A DNA stretch of 64,000 bases from Paraburkholderia bryophila (GTDB lineage: Bacteria > Pseudomonadota > Gammaproteobacteria > Burkholderiales > Burkholderiaceae): the NCBI RefSeq assembly GCF_013409255.1, contig NZ_JACCAS010000002.1, positions 2,222,001-2,286,000 on the forward strand. Reading direction: 5' to 3'. Positions 18,795-27,402 of this stretch are shown here, piece after piece. Position 1 is the first letter of the stretch. Every line of letters starts with the position of its first letter. Made by a program: the position numbers and the translations under genes. The notes beneath the pieces were generated by a model that saw only the letters and a list, made by a program, of their open reading frames with translations, had not been told where the DNA came from and did no database searches.

Positions 18795-18965
18795 TCACCC
18801 CGCGCTCACCCTGGCGCTCCCGCGTCGAAGCGCGAGCGCCACGCCGCTTAACATCAGCGCCATCGCAGCGAATTCTCTCGCACCCAGGGGTTCTCCGAGA
18901 GCGAGCGCGGCCGCAACGATCCCCATGATGGGGACGAGCAGCATGGTTTGCCGAACCGCCGCCAT
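18795..18965 (-). pseudogene. Relic of an EamA/DMT-family transporter (C-terminal end only)
   Basis: Read on the minus strand, this stretch encodes TMLLVPIMGIVAAALALGEP and then LGAREFAAMALMLSGVALAL before a stop. This matches the last two helices of DMT/EamA permeases, including the usual LVP..G..AA...LGE motif. No upstream part of the gene is found in any frame, and the sequence above 18965 has lost the family pattern. It is therefore a decayed or truncated copy, not a functional gene. Confidence 0.5.
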
Positions 18966-19093
18966 GCTACCGCGGGCGCATTCCTGCTGGCGGTCTCGCG
19001 AGCAGTCAGGGTAGACCCGGGCGTAGCCTGGTCCAACGTCCCGATAGCGTGCCGGGAGGAGCCGGCCTCATAACGTGATGTCATGGCCACTCA

Positions 19094-19113
19094 AACAATT
19101 CAGGCGTTGTCGC
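19094..19113 (+). promoter_or_regulatory. Presumed regulator site shared with the ABC operon promoter (copy 1)
   Basis: AACAATTCAGGCGTTGTCGC matches the site at 28539-28558 (minus strand) at 15 of 20 positions, with the conserved frame AACAATT-N2-GG-N2-TTG-N-CGC. In both places it overlaps the -35 box of a promoter for the same transport system. The adjacent LysR regulator (28581) is the natural candidate binder. Confidence 0.5.
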
Positions 19114-19135
19114 GGTGAAATAGACTCACTATATT
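19107..19135 (+). promoter_or_regulatory. Sigma-70 promoter of the ABC solute-binding protein gene
   Basis: TTGTCG (19107-19112), a 17-base spacer and TATATT (19130-19135) give a good housekeeping promoter, about 60 bp before the GTG start at 19194. Confidence 0.55.
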
Positions 19136-19193
19136 GGGCTCAACGCTCATTACATCGGCGCAATTTTCGCCCAACCGTATCGAGGACACCGTC

Positions 19194-20252
19194 GTGATCA
19201 AGAAGCCAACGTTGCGCCCGCTTGCCGCTGTTCTGATCCTTGGCGCGGCGACGCTCGCGTCCGCCTGTTTGACGCCCGCTTTCGCCGCTGGAAAGATTAC
19301 CTTCGTCTCCCAGGGCGGCACGTATCAGGAAGCGCAGACCAAGGCGATCCTCGACCCGGCCGCGAAGTTGCTGAATATCACGGTGAATCAGGACAGCATT
19401 CCGGACGCGTGGCCGCAGATCAAAGCCCAGGGGGCAACCGGCAAACCGATCTGGGACGTGGTCGATACGCCGACCTCCAACTGTTTGCGCGGCGGCAAGG
19501 AAGGCCTGCTTGAAAAGCTCGATTTTTCGAAACTCCCGAATGCGGCGTCGATGCCCGAGAAGTACCGCACGCCGTACTCGGTGGCGTACGAGTTCTATTC
19601 GACGGTGATCGGCTACAACAAGAAGACCTTGAAAAAAGTCCCGCAGAGTTGGGCCGATTTCTGGAACGTGAAAGCCTTCCCCGGCACACGCGCGTTGCGC
19701 AACGATCCGCAGACCGTGCTCGAAGCCGCGCTGCTCGCCGACGGCGTGCCGCGCGACAAGCTTTATCCGCTCGACGTCGACCGTGCTTTTAAAAAGCTTC
19801 AGCAGATCAAGCCCGACGTGACGGTCTGGTGGACCTCGGGCGGTCAGTCGGCGCAATTACTTCATGACGGCGAAGTCGACATGACGATGATCTGGAACGG
19901 TCGCGCGAGTGCGGTACGCAAGGACAACCCCGATATCGACTTCACCTTCAACGACGGCATTCTGCAGAACACGCAACTGTGCGTGCTGAAGAACGCGCCG
20001 AATCTGGCCGACGCGATCAAGTTCGTCAATGCGGCCGTGTCTCCCGACTTGCAGGCGAACCTGCCGCTTTACATCGACTACGGTCCGGGCAATCCGGCCG
20101 CGTTCAAGACGGGCAAGATCGACGCCAAACGCGCGAGCGAGCTGCCGAGTTCGCCGGAGAATGCGGCGAAGCAGGCGTTGATGTCCGAGGAATGGTGGGC
20201 GTCGGACGCCGGCGTTCAGGCGAAGGCGCGCTGGCTCAAATTCATGCAGTAA
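19194..20252 (+). CDS. ABC transporter periplasmic solute-binding protein (spermidine/putrescine type)
   Basis: This 352-residue periplasmic binding protein has a signal peptide ending near residue 31 and a PotD/family-1-type fold: KITFVSQGGTYQEAQ at the start of the mature protein, DVTVWWTSGGQSAQLL and MTMIWNGRASAV in the second half. GTG 19194 is chosen because the signal peptide starts there with GAGGAC upstream. It is transcribed alone from its own promoter and followed by a very strong terminator. The permeases and ATPase lie 3-8 kb away on the other strand. The cargo may be a polyamine, amino alcohol or similar cation; this is family inference. Confidence 0.9.
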   Translation: MIKKPTLRPLAAVLILGAATLASACLTPAFAAGKITFVSQGGTYQEAQTKAILDPAAKLLNITVNQDSIPDAWPQIKAQGATGKPIWDVVDTPTSNCLRGGKEGLLEKLDFSKLPNAASMPEKYRTPYSVAYEFYSTVIGYNKKTLKKVPQSWADFWNVKAFPGTRALRNDPQTVLEAALLADGVPRDKLYPLDVDRAFKKLQQIKPDVTVWWTSGGQSAQLLHDGEVDMTMIWNGRASAVRKDNPDIDFTFNDGILQNTQLCVLKNAPNLADAIKFVNAAVSPDLQANLPLYIDYGPGNPAAFKTGKIDAKRASELPSSPENAAKQALMSEEWWASDAGVQAKARWLKFMQ

Positions 20253-20272
20253 CAGCGGGGCGCAACCAGTCC

Positions 20273-20308
20273 GGCGCGCGGACTCGCGAAGCGGCGAGTC
20301 CGCGCGCC
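20273..20308 (+). terminator. Strong intrinsic terminator after the solute-binding protein
   Basis: A perfect 15-bp GC-rich stem (20273-20287 with 20294-20308, loop GAAGCG) begins 20 bases after the stop codon and is followed by a short T-containing stretch (GTCGTTTGG). It should end or strongly reduce transcription before the GMC gene, keeping the binding protein at higher mRNA level. Confidence 0.7.
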
Positions 20309-20369
20309 GTCGTTTGGCGCCACCGGTGCCCTCGTCCCGCAGCTTGCCTTATCCGCGTACTCATCTAAC

Positions 20370-22055
20370 GTGATCGACTATCTGATTCTCGGCGGCGGCT
20401 CGGCCGGCTGCGTGCTCGCCGCGCGCCTGTCCGAAGACGCCGGCAAGACCGTGTGCCTCGTCGAGGCCGGTCGCAATATCTCGCGAACGGATATGCCCGC
20501 CGCAGTGCGCAGCCGCTATCCGGGCCGCGCCTATCTCGACCCGGCGAATCTCTGGCAGCGCCTGACGGCACGCATCAGTGGACCGGCGGCCAGCCGCCGC
20601 TATGAACAGGCACGCCTGCTCGGTGGCGGCTCGGCCATCAATGCGCTGATGGCGAATCGCGGCGCTCCCGCCGACTACGACGAATGGCACGCGCTCGGTG
20701 CGCACGGCTGGAACTGGCAGACCTGTCTGCCGTATTTCCGCAAGCTTGAAACCGATTGCGACTTCGGCGGCGAACTGCATGGCGCGAGTGGTCCGCTGCG
20801 GATTCAGCGCGCGCCCTGGGCGCGTGTCTCGCCGTTCGTGCGCGCGGTGCTCGCCACGCTCGACGCGCGCGGGCATCCGCGGCGTGACGACCAGAACGGT
20901 GCGTGGGAAGACGGCACGTTTATCGGCTCGATCGGTGTGAGCGAGGCCGGCGAGCGTATTCCGACCTCAGTCTGCTATCTCGACGACGGTGTGCGCGCGC
21001 GGCCGAATCTGACGATTCGCACGGACACGCTCGTCGAGCGTGTGCTGTTCGACGGCAAGCGCGCGGTGGGCGCGCGTATTCGTGTTGCCGGCGGTGACGG
21101 GGCGAGCGAGACGTTGCATGCCGCACGGGTCATCGTCAGCGCGGGCGCGATTCACAGTCCTGCGCTGCTGATGCGCAGCGGCATCGGACCGGCTGCCGAG
21201 CTTGCCGCGCTCGGCATCGAGGTACTCGCGGATCGCGCCGGTGTCGGCGGCAATCTGATGGAACATCCGTCTATCGCGGTGTCGGCGTTGCTGCCGCGCG
21301 CCGCGCGCACGCCGTTTCCCGACGAGCATCACGAGCAGGCCGTCGTGCGTTTTTCGTCGAGCCTACGCGACACGGTGCCCGGCGACATGCACGGCGCGAT
21401 CCTGTCGCGTTCGGGCTGGCATTCGGTCGGCTACCGGCTCGGCACGATCTTCTTCTGGGTCAACAAATCGTATTCGCGCGGCCGCGTGACGCTCACGTCC
21501 GCGAATCCGCACGACGAACCCGCGGTGGATTTCAACATGCTGTCCGACGCGCGCGACCTCGAACGTTTGAAGCTCGCGCTGCGCTTCGGCGCGGCGACGC
21601 TGGCCGATCCGCTGATGGCGAAGCATCGCGCGACCCTGCTGCCGTCGAGCTACTCGCCGCGGGTGGCGAGCGTGGCGGTGCCGGGCGTGTGGAACGCGTT
21701 GCAGCGCGGCACGCTTAGCGCGTTGCTGGACTGTGCGGGCCCGCTGCGCGGGTGGCTCGTGCGGCGGCTGGTGACCGGGGGCGTCACGCTGACCGGACTG
21801 CTCGCCGACGATCAGGCGTTGACGCGTTTTGTAAAGCGCTCGGTGGGCGGCACCTGGCATCCGTCGGGAACCTGCCGCATGGGCGCCGCGCACGATCCAC
21901 TCGCCGTCTGCGACGCGCAAGGCGCGGTGTACGGCGTCAGCGGGCTTTACGTATGCGATGCGTCGCTGATGCCGTCGATCCCTTGCGCGAACACGAACGT
22001 GCCGACCCTCATGATCGCGGAGCGTATCTCGGATCAGTTGCGCGGGCGGGTGTGA
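20370..22055 (+). CDS. GMC-family FAD-dependent alcohol/choline-type dehydrogenase
   Basis: This 561-residue flavoenzyme has the N-terminal dinucleotide-binding motif LILGGGSAGCVLAARL, the GMC signature RLLGGGSAINALMANRG, and the C-terminal catalytic pair His in GTWHPSGTCRMG (about 497) and Asn in CANTNVPTLM (about 541). Family members oxidise alcohols such as choline, polyols or long-chain alcohols to aldehydes. The neighbouring aldehyde dehydrogenase could take the product to the acid. It starts with GTG and has no good ribosome site, so the exact start is less certain than the family. Confidence 0.9.
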   Translation: MIDYLILGGGSAGCVLAARLSEDAGKTVCLVEAGRNISRTDMPAAVRSRYPGRAYLDPANLWQRLTARISGPAASRRYEQARLLGGGSAINALMANRGAPADYDEWHALGAHGWNWQTCLPYFRKLETDCDFGGELHGASGPLRIQRAPWARVSPFVRAVLATLDARGHPRRDDQNGAWEDGTFIGSIGVSEAGERIPTSVCYLDDGVRARPNLTIRTDTLVERVLFDGKRAVGARIRVAGGDGASETLHAARVIVSAGAIHSPALLMRSGIGPAAELAALGIEVLADRAGVGGNLMEHPSIAVSALLPRAARTPFPDEHHEQAVVRFSSSLRDTVPGDMHGAILSRSGWHSVGYRLGTIFFWVNKSYSRGRVTLTSANPHDEPAVDFNMLSDARDLERLKLALRFGAATLADPLMAKHRATLLPSSYSPRVASVAVPGVWNALQRGTLSALLDCAGPLRGWLVRRLVTGGVTLTGLLADDQALTRFVKRSVGGTWHPSGTCRMGAAHDPLAVCDAQGAVYGVSGLYVCDASLMPSIPCANTNVPTLMIAERISDQLRGRV

Positions 22056-22090
22056 GGTTTTCGGCGCGTCCTGGCAGCGCTCACTGCTCC

Positions 22091-23518
22091 TTAGAGCCCA
22101 TACCCCACGATGCCCTTCACTTCGAGAAAGGCCTCGAGCCCCCACTCGGCGTATTCGCGGCCGTTGCCCGACTGCTTGTAGCCGCCGAACGGCGAGCCGG
22201 CGTCCCATGACGGGTAGTTCAGATACACGCTGCCGGCGCGCAATCTGAACGCCACGCGGCGGGCACGTTCCAGATCGGCGGATTGAACGTAGGCGGCCAG
22301 GCCGAACGGACTGTCGTTCGCGATCGCGATGGCTTCTTCTTCGTCGCGATACGGCATGATCGCAAGCACGGGCCCGAAGATCTCTTCACGCGCGATCGTC
22401 ATCGAAGGACGCACGTCCGCGAAGACGGTGGGTTGCACGTAATAGCCGCGTTCGAGACCCGGCGGGCGTCCGAGGCCGCCCGCCACGACTTGCGCGCCCT
22501 CGTCGATGCCGGCCGCGATGAGCCGCTCCACGCGCTCGAACTGCACGCTGCTGACCACCGGGCCCATCGTCGTGCGTTCGTGGCTCGCCGGGCCGACGCG
22601 CTGCGCCTGCGCCGCGCGCCGTGCAATCGTCACCGCTTCGTCGTGACGTGCCGCGGGCACCAGCATGCGCGTCGGCGCGTTGCACGACTGCCCGCTGTTG
22701 TTGAAGCACGCGTTGACGCCCGCCGTCACGGCGGCTTCGAAATCGACGTCGTCCAGCAGAAGATTGGCCGACTTGCCGCCCAGCTCCTGATGCACGCGCT
22801 TGACGGTCGGGGCCGCGAGCTTCGCGATCTCAACGCCGGCACGGGTCGAACCCGTGAACGACACCATGTCGACGTCGGGATGCGCGGCCAGCGCCGCGCC
22901 GACGCTCGGCCCGTCGCCGTTGACCAGATTGAACACGCCGGGCGGCACGCCCGCGGCGTCGAGAATCTCGGCGAACAGCAGTGCGTTGAGCGGCGTGACT
23001 TCGCTGGGCTTGAGCACCATCGTGCAGCCGGCCGCGATAGCGGGCGCGACCTTGCAGACGATCTGATTGATCGGCCAGTTCCACGGCGTGATCAGCGCGA
23101 CCACGCCGACCGGTTCGTGATTGACGAGCGTGCTGCCTTTGCTGCGCTGCCAGGCGAAGTTCTCGCAAGTCCGGATCAGTTCTTCAAGATGACGCCGGCC
23201 GATGCCCGCCTGCCACGCGCGGGCCATCGCGAGCGGCGCGCCGAGTTCGCGTGAGATCGTGTCGCCCAGTTCGTCCTGACGGTCGAGAAAAACCTCGAGA
23301 ATGCGGCGGATCAGTGCGAGGCGCTCGGCGGGCGTGGTTTGCGAGAACGAGGGGAACGCGCGTTTCGCGGCGGCTACCGCGCGCTCGACATCGGCCGGCG
23401 TGCCCATTGCGACTTCGGCGAAAGCGGTCTCGGTGCAGGGATCGACGACGGGACGGCGTGCGTTGCCCGACGGCTCGACCCACGCGCCGTCGATAAAGAA
23501 CTTCAGTGCATTGATCAT
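22091..23518 (-). CDS. NAD(P)-dependent aldehyde dehydrogenase
   Basis: This 475-residue enzyme carries the ALDH active site: Asn in PWNWP (147), general base Glu in HQELGGKSANL (245), and catalytic Cys in FNNSGQSCNAP (279). It oxidises an aldehyde to a carboxylate. It is the last gene of the minus-strand operon that begins with the ABC ATPase, 25 bp after the second permease gene. Its substrate is probably the aldehyde produced by the GMC or FAD-amine oxidoreductase encoded alongside. The specific substrate is not readable. Confidence 0.92.
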   Translation of the reverse strand: MINALKFFIDGAWVEPSGNARRPVVDPCTETAFAEVAMGTPADVERAVAAAKRAFPSFSQTTPAERLALIRRILEVFLDRQDELGDTISRELGAPLAMARAWQAGIGRRHLEELIRTCENFAWQRSKGSTLVNHEPVGVVALITPWNWPINQIVCKVAPAIAAGCTMVLKPSEVTPLNALLFAEILDAAGVPPGVFNLVNGDGPSVGAALAAHPDVDMVSFTGSTRAGVEIAKLAAPTVKRVHQELGGKSANLLLDDVDFEAAVTAGVNACFNNSGQSCNAPTRMLVPAARHDEAVTIARRAAQAQRVGPASHERTTMGPVVSSVQFERVERLIAAGIDEGAQVVAGGLGRPPGLERGYYVQPTVFADVRPSMTIAREEIFGPVLAIMPYRDEEEAIAIANDSPFGLAAYVQSADLERARRVAFRLRAGSVYLNYPSWDAGSPFGGYKQSGNGREYAEWGLEAFLEVKGIVGYGL

Positions 23519-23543
23519 GGAATAGTTGTGTTGAAGAAGAAGC

Positions 23544-24338
23544 TCAGGCGCGCGCCGCGCTGGAGCGGCGGCTCACGACGACGATCATCACGAGGCACAG
23601 CGTCAGCGCGGTGAGCATCGTGCTGATCGCGGCGATGGTCGGGTCGATCTCGTCGCGTAGCGTGACGAACATGCGGCGCGTCAGCGTCTGGTTCTCGCCG
23701 CCGGAGACGAACAGCGCGACCACTGTTTCATCGAGTGCCTGAATGAACACGAACACCGCGCCGGAAATCACGCTGGCCTTGATCTGCGGCAGCGTCACCG
23801 TCATGAAGCTGCGCAGGCGGTTCATGCCGAGGCTGCGGGCGACCATCTCCTGAGTCCGGTCGAAGGTGCGCAGATCGGCGCCGACTGAGATCAGCACGTA
23901 CGGCAGCCCGAGCATCGTGTCGGCGAGAATCAGACCGCCTAGCGTATTCACGTAGCCTGCTTGCGAGTAGACGAAGAACACCCCCACCGCGACGATGATG
24001 ATCGGCACCATCAACGGCAGCATCAGCAGCGTGCGCAGGTAGCGCATGATCCAGTGCGTGCCGTTCTGGATTGCGTACGCAGCCGCCACGCCGAGCGGCG
24101 TGGCGAACAGCGCGGCGCACACCGAGGCGGTCAGCGTGGTGCGCGCGGCATCGATCCACGCCGGGTTGTCGAAGAACGAGTGATACCAGCGCAGCGAATA
24201 GGCGGGCGGCGGAAACGTCATGAAACGGGTGTCGGAGAACGACAGCGGCACGACGATCAGCACCGGCACCATCAGGAATAGCAGGATCAGCACGACCGCC
24301 GCGCCGAGGACGATCCGTCCGAATGGGAGTTTGTTCAT
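23544..24338 (-). CDS. ABC transporter permease (PotC-like)
   Basis: This 264-residue inner-membrane protein has six predicted helices and the cytoplasmic EAA-type loop VARSLGMNRLRSFMTVTLPQ that contacts the ATPase. Its ATG overlaps the stop codon of the preceding permease gene by four bases, so the two are translationally coupled. It forms the translocation pore with the permease at 24335-25243. Confidence 0.92.
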   Translation of the reverse strand: MNKLPFGRIVLGAAVVLILLFLMVPVLIVVPLSFSDTRFMTFPPPAYSLRWYHSFFDNPAWIDAARTTLTASVCAALFATPLGVAAAYAIQNGTHWIMRYLRTLLMLPLMVPIIIVAVGVFFVYSQAGYVNTLGGLILADTMLGLPYVLISVGADLRTFDRTQEMVARSLGMNRLRSFMTVTLPQIKASVISGAVFVFIQALDETVVALFVSGGENQTLTRRMFVTLRDEIDPTIAAISTMLTALTLCLVMIVVVSRRSSAARA

Positions 24339-25243
24339 TTCGCGCCCAGGGTCTTTTCGAGTGGCACCACACGGCTTGCGGCGTAGAAAATCGCGAACAC
24401 GCAGACCAGCAGCACGACGCTGACCGCGCTCGCCGCGCCCCAACTGTTGTAGATCTCGACATTGCGGCTCACGACCATCGACACCATGATCGACTTGCCG
24501 CCGCCCATCAGTTCGGGCGTGATGTAGAAACCGAGGCACAGCACGAACACGAGCGTCACGCCGGCAAACACGCCGCTCAGCGACAGCGGCAGAAACACGC
24601 GCAGGAATACATGCAGCGGCGAGCCGCCGAGACTCGCGCCGGCCTGCGACAGATTCGTCGGGATTTTCTGCATCGCCGAATAGAGCGGCAGCACCATGAA
24701 GGGCAGCAGGATGTGCACCATCGCGATGACCGTGCCGAACTGGTTATACGCGAGCTGCACCGGCCGCTCGATCAGCCCCGAAGCGATCAACGCCTTGTTG
24801 ACGAGACCGGTGCGCTGCAGCAGCACGAGCCACGCATAGGTGCGCACCAGCACGCTCGTCCAGAACGGCAGGATGACCATGCCGAGCACCAGCGCGCTCA
24901 GCTTTGGCGGCAGCGAGGCCGCGAAGTAGGCGACCGGATAGCCGAGCAGCAGCGTGACGACGGTCACCACGAAGCTCAGTTTGAAGGTCAGCAGAAACGT
25001 CTCGAGGTAGGCGCCGCTGAACATACGCCGATAGTTCTCGAACGTGAAGCCGTCGTGATAGATCGACTGCCACGACAGCCACGCGAGCGGCACGACCAGC
25101 AGCACGACGATCACGAGGAGCGCCGGCGCCATCAGGAGAAGCATCGTGCGATCCTCGCGGCGCTGGTAGCGCGCGGCGGGATCGGACCCGGTGGTCTGCA
25201 TCGGCGTGGTGCCCTGGAAGATTGGCCTGGCGGTTGTCATCAT
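24335..25243 (-). CDS. ABC transporter permease (PotB-like)
   Basis: This 302-residue permease has a cytoplasmic N-terminus of about 40 residues, six hydrophobic helices, and the coupling loop QAGASLGGSPLHVFLRVFLP. I start it at ATG 25243, which overlaps the stop of the FAD oxidoreductase gene (ATGA). It pairs with the next permease. The family (spermidine/putrescine and related) agrees with the binding protein at 19194. Confidence 0.92.
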   Translation of the reverse strand: MMTTARPIFQGTTPMQTTGSDPAARYQRREDRTMLLLMAPALLVIVVLLVVPLAWLSWQSIYHDGFTFENYRRMFSGAYLETFLLTFKLSFVVTVVTLLLGYPVAYFAASLPPKLSALVLGMVILPFWTSVLVRTYAWLVLLQRTGLVNKALIASGLIERPVQLAYNQFGTVIAMVHILLPFMVLPLYSAMQKIPTNLSQAGASLGGSPLHVFLRVFLPLSLSGVFAGVTLVFVLCLGFYITPELMGGGKSIMVSMVVSRNVEIYNSWGAASAVSVVLLVCVFAIFYAASRVVPLEKTLGAK

Positions 25244-26577
25244 GCACCTACGGCGTCGAGAAACTGATACCACGCGGCGACGAGCCTGACACCCGGCGCA
25301 CGCAGCGAATGGAAGGGCACGGGCCGCAGGCCGGGCGCGCCGAGCAGCGACAGCTCGGGCGTCTCGCCGAGCGCCAGCGCGGCGGCATGCTGGCCGAGCA
25401 GGCTCGCCATCGCGACACCCGCTCCGTTATACCCCAGACAAAAGGTCGTGGCGTCGTCGCTGCGGCCCACGTGCGGCAGCGAATTGAACGTCATGCCCAC
25501 GTAGCCCGACCAGCGGTAGTCCACCCGCACGTCCGCGAGATCGGGGAAGAGCGCGACCATGGCACGCTGCAACGCGTCGAAGCCGGTCGTCTGACCTTCC
25601 TTGCCGAAGGCGTCGCGTCCACCGAACAGCATGCGGCCGTCCACTTTGCGGAACCACTTCATCATGCGGCGCGTTTCGGTGTAGCTGCGCCGCTCGACCA
25701 TCAAACGTGCGTCGAGATCGGCGGGCAGACGTTCGGTCGCGATCATCGCGCTGCGAAACGGTACGAGTTCGCGCTGATACGCCGAGGTGGCCGCCGTGAG
25801 ATCGGAATACGCATTGGTCGCGACGATTACCTGCTTCGCGCGCACCGTGCCGCCCGGCGTGCGTAGCGTCACGCGCGAGTCGCCCGGGGCGCGCTGCATT
25901 TGCTGCACGGGTGTCGATTCGTAGATCGGCACGCCGCGCAGCGTGATGCCGCGTGCGAGTCCGCGCACGTATTCGAGCGGCAGAATGGTACCGGCGTCCG
26001 CGCTCAGCACGCCGCCGACGAAGCCCTTCGAGCCCGTCTCGTGCTCGATCTCCGCGCGCGATTGCACGCTCATCGACGTATCGCCGAGGGTCGTGCGGAC
26101 CCAGTCGGCTTCGGCACGAATGGCGGCGAATGCCGCTTCGGTATGAGCACAACGCAGACTACCGGTGGTGTCGAAGCGGGCGCGCGTTAACTGGAATTCG
26201 TCCACCAGCGCTTCGACCACGCGCACGCCTTCGTGCGCGAGCCGATGCATGCGCTTCGCGGTATCGAGGCCATGCAACTGGTGGATCGTGGGAAACGACA
26301 GCCGGAATTTCGACGACACCACACCGCCGTTGCGTCCACTCGCGCCCCAGCCGACCGGGTTCGCATCGAGCACCACGCAGTCGACGCCGCGCTTTTGCAG
26401 CGCATACGCGGCGGCCAGACCCGAGTAGCCCGCACCGATCACGGCGACGTCGACATCGAGATCGCGTGCGAGCGGTGCGCCGGTGCTGAGCGGCGCTCCG
26501 GCGTCCGGCGACGCGGCAAGGAGCGCCCGCCACAGCGAATCGGGCGGGGGCGTGGGGCGGGTCGTCGGCGCGAGCAT
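25240..26577 (-). CDS. FAD-dependent oxidoreductase of the DAO / gamma-glutamylputrescine-oxidase type
   Basis: This 445-residue protein has the Rossmann FAD motif VAVIGAGYSGLAAAYAL near residue 45, the conserved GWGASGRNGGVVSS segment, and the second nucleotide-contact stretch RAKQVIVATNAYSD. The C-terminal YRWSGYVGMTFNSLPHVG and FCLGYNGAGVAMAS segments are typical of PuuB-like amine oxidases. These enzymes oxidise primary or secondary amines to aldehydes. It follows the HAD gene by five bases and overlaps the permease gene, so it is coupled to both. Its position within a polyamine-type importer operon fits oxidation of the imported amine. Confidence 0.88.
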   Translation of the reverse strand: MLAPTTRPTPPPDSLWRALLAASPDAGAPLSTGAPLARDLDVDVAVIGAGYSGLAAAYALQKRGVDCVVLDANPVGWGASGRNGGVVSSKFRLSFPTIHQLHGLDTAKRMHRLAHEGVRVVEALVDEFQLTRARFDTTGSLRCAHTEAAFAAIRAEADWVRTTLGDTSMSVQSRAEIEHETGSKGFVGGVLSADAGTILPLEYVRGLARGITLRGVPIYESTPVQQMQRAPGDSRVTLRTPGGTVRAKQVIVATNAYSDLTAATSAYQRELVPFRSAMIATERLPADLDARLMVERRSYTETRRMMKWFRKVDGRMLFGGRDAFGKEGQTTGFDALQRAMVALFPDLADVRVDYRWSGYVGMTFNSLPHVGRSDDATTFCLGYNGAGVAMASLLGQHAAALALGETPELSLLGAPGLRPVPFHSLRAPGVRLVAAWYQFLDAVGA

Positions 26578-26582
26578 CGGCT

Positions 26583-27308
26583 TCAGGCGGGGACGGCGAG
26601 GGCGGTGCGTGCTTCGGCTTCGACCGCGTCCGCGAGCGCGGCGAGCGTCGGGAACGTGAAGGTCGGCGTGGTCACGGCTTGCGGCACTGGCGTCGCGCCG
26701 AAGCCCTTGTTGCCCTGGCGGCGTTCGATCCAGCAGGTGGCATAGCCGAGCTTCGTGGCTACGCCGATGTCGTGATACTGGCTTTGCGCGGTGTGCAGAA
26801 TCTCGCCGAACTTGTAGCCGAAGGCCGCCTGACGGCCGCGGTTGTACGCGAAGAATTGCGGATCGGGTTTGGCCACGCCGGTTTCGTCGCAGCAGACGGT
26901 GTCGTCGAACGGATCGCCGAGCGTGTGCGCATACGCCGACAGCGCGACGCGATCCGCATTCGTCATCGCGACCAGCCGGTAGTGCTTGCGCAGACGCTTG
27001 AGCGCGGCGACCGAATCCGCGAACGCGGGCCATTCAAGCACGTCGCGCTGGAACGCGGCGGCCGATTGCGGGTCGTCGGGCAGGCCGAGTTCTTTCGCCA
27101 GCGACAGGTAGACGTTCGCCATTTCGTGGCTCGAGCGGCCGGGGAATGCCGCGCGGCCACGCATGTACGGCTCGAAGATCTGGTCGTCGCTCAGGTCCTG
27201 CGCCGCCGCGCCGCCGAGGCGCCGCACGGAGGCGAGCACGCCGCGCTCGAAGTCGATGAGTGTGCCGACGACGTCGAACGTCAGAACCTTGAAATCGGTG
27301 AGCTTCAT
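26583..27308 (-). CDS. HAD-superfamily hydrolase, haloacid dehalogenase type II-like
   Basis: This 241-residue protein carries the HAD motifs: nucleophile Asp12 in FDVVGTLIDF, motif II in VAMTNADR, Lys in GVAKPDPQFF, and the downstream acidic region near QYHDIGVATKLGY. The ATG at 27308 has AAGGAT five bases upstream. Type II HADs include L-2-haloacid dehalogenases, but many act on small phosphates or C-N/C-O compounds. Tight linkage to an amine oxidase and importer suggests a step in the same pathway. The actual reaction is unknown. Confidence 0.82.
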   Translation of the reverse strand: MKLTDFKVLTFDVVGTLIDFERGVLASVRRLGGAAAQDLSDDQIFEPYMRGRAAFPGRSSHEMANVYLSLAKELGLPDDPQSAAAFQRDVLEWPAFADSVAALKRLRKHYRLVAMTNADRVALSAYAHTLGDPFDDTVCCDETGVAKPDPQFFAYNRGRQAAFGYKFGEILHTAQSQYHDIGVATKLGYATCWIERRQGNKGFGATPVPQAVTTPTFTFPTLAALADAVEAEARTALAVPA

Positions 27309-27402
27309 GAAATCATCCTTTTGCGGTTTGCTGTGAATCGGGAGAGGAAGCGGCCCCTGCAAGGGCCCGGAAATCGAATCGGCACGCCGATCTACGACGA
27401 CA

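Larger units (their letters stand above)
18769..19193. other. Intergenic region with transporter relic and promoter
   Basis: This 425-base stretch has no intact gene. It holds a C-terminal fragment of an EamA-type transporter on the minus strand (18795-18965) and the promoter and presumed operator of the downstream solute-binding protein (19094-19135). Nothing else is recognisable. Confidence 0.6.

Noticed and set aside
18854..19090. 78-codon minus-strand frame overlapping the EamA relic
   Set aside because: It is in a different frame from the transporter-like residues and has no protein character of its own.
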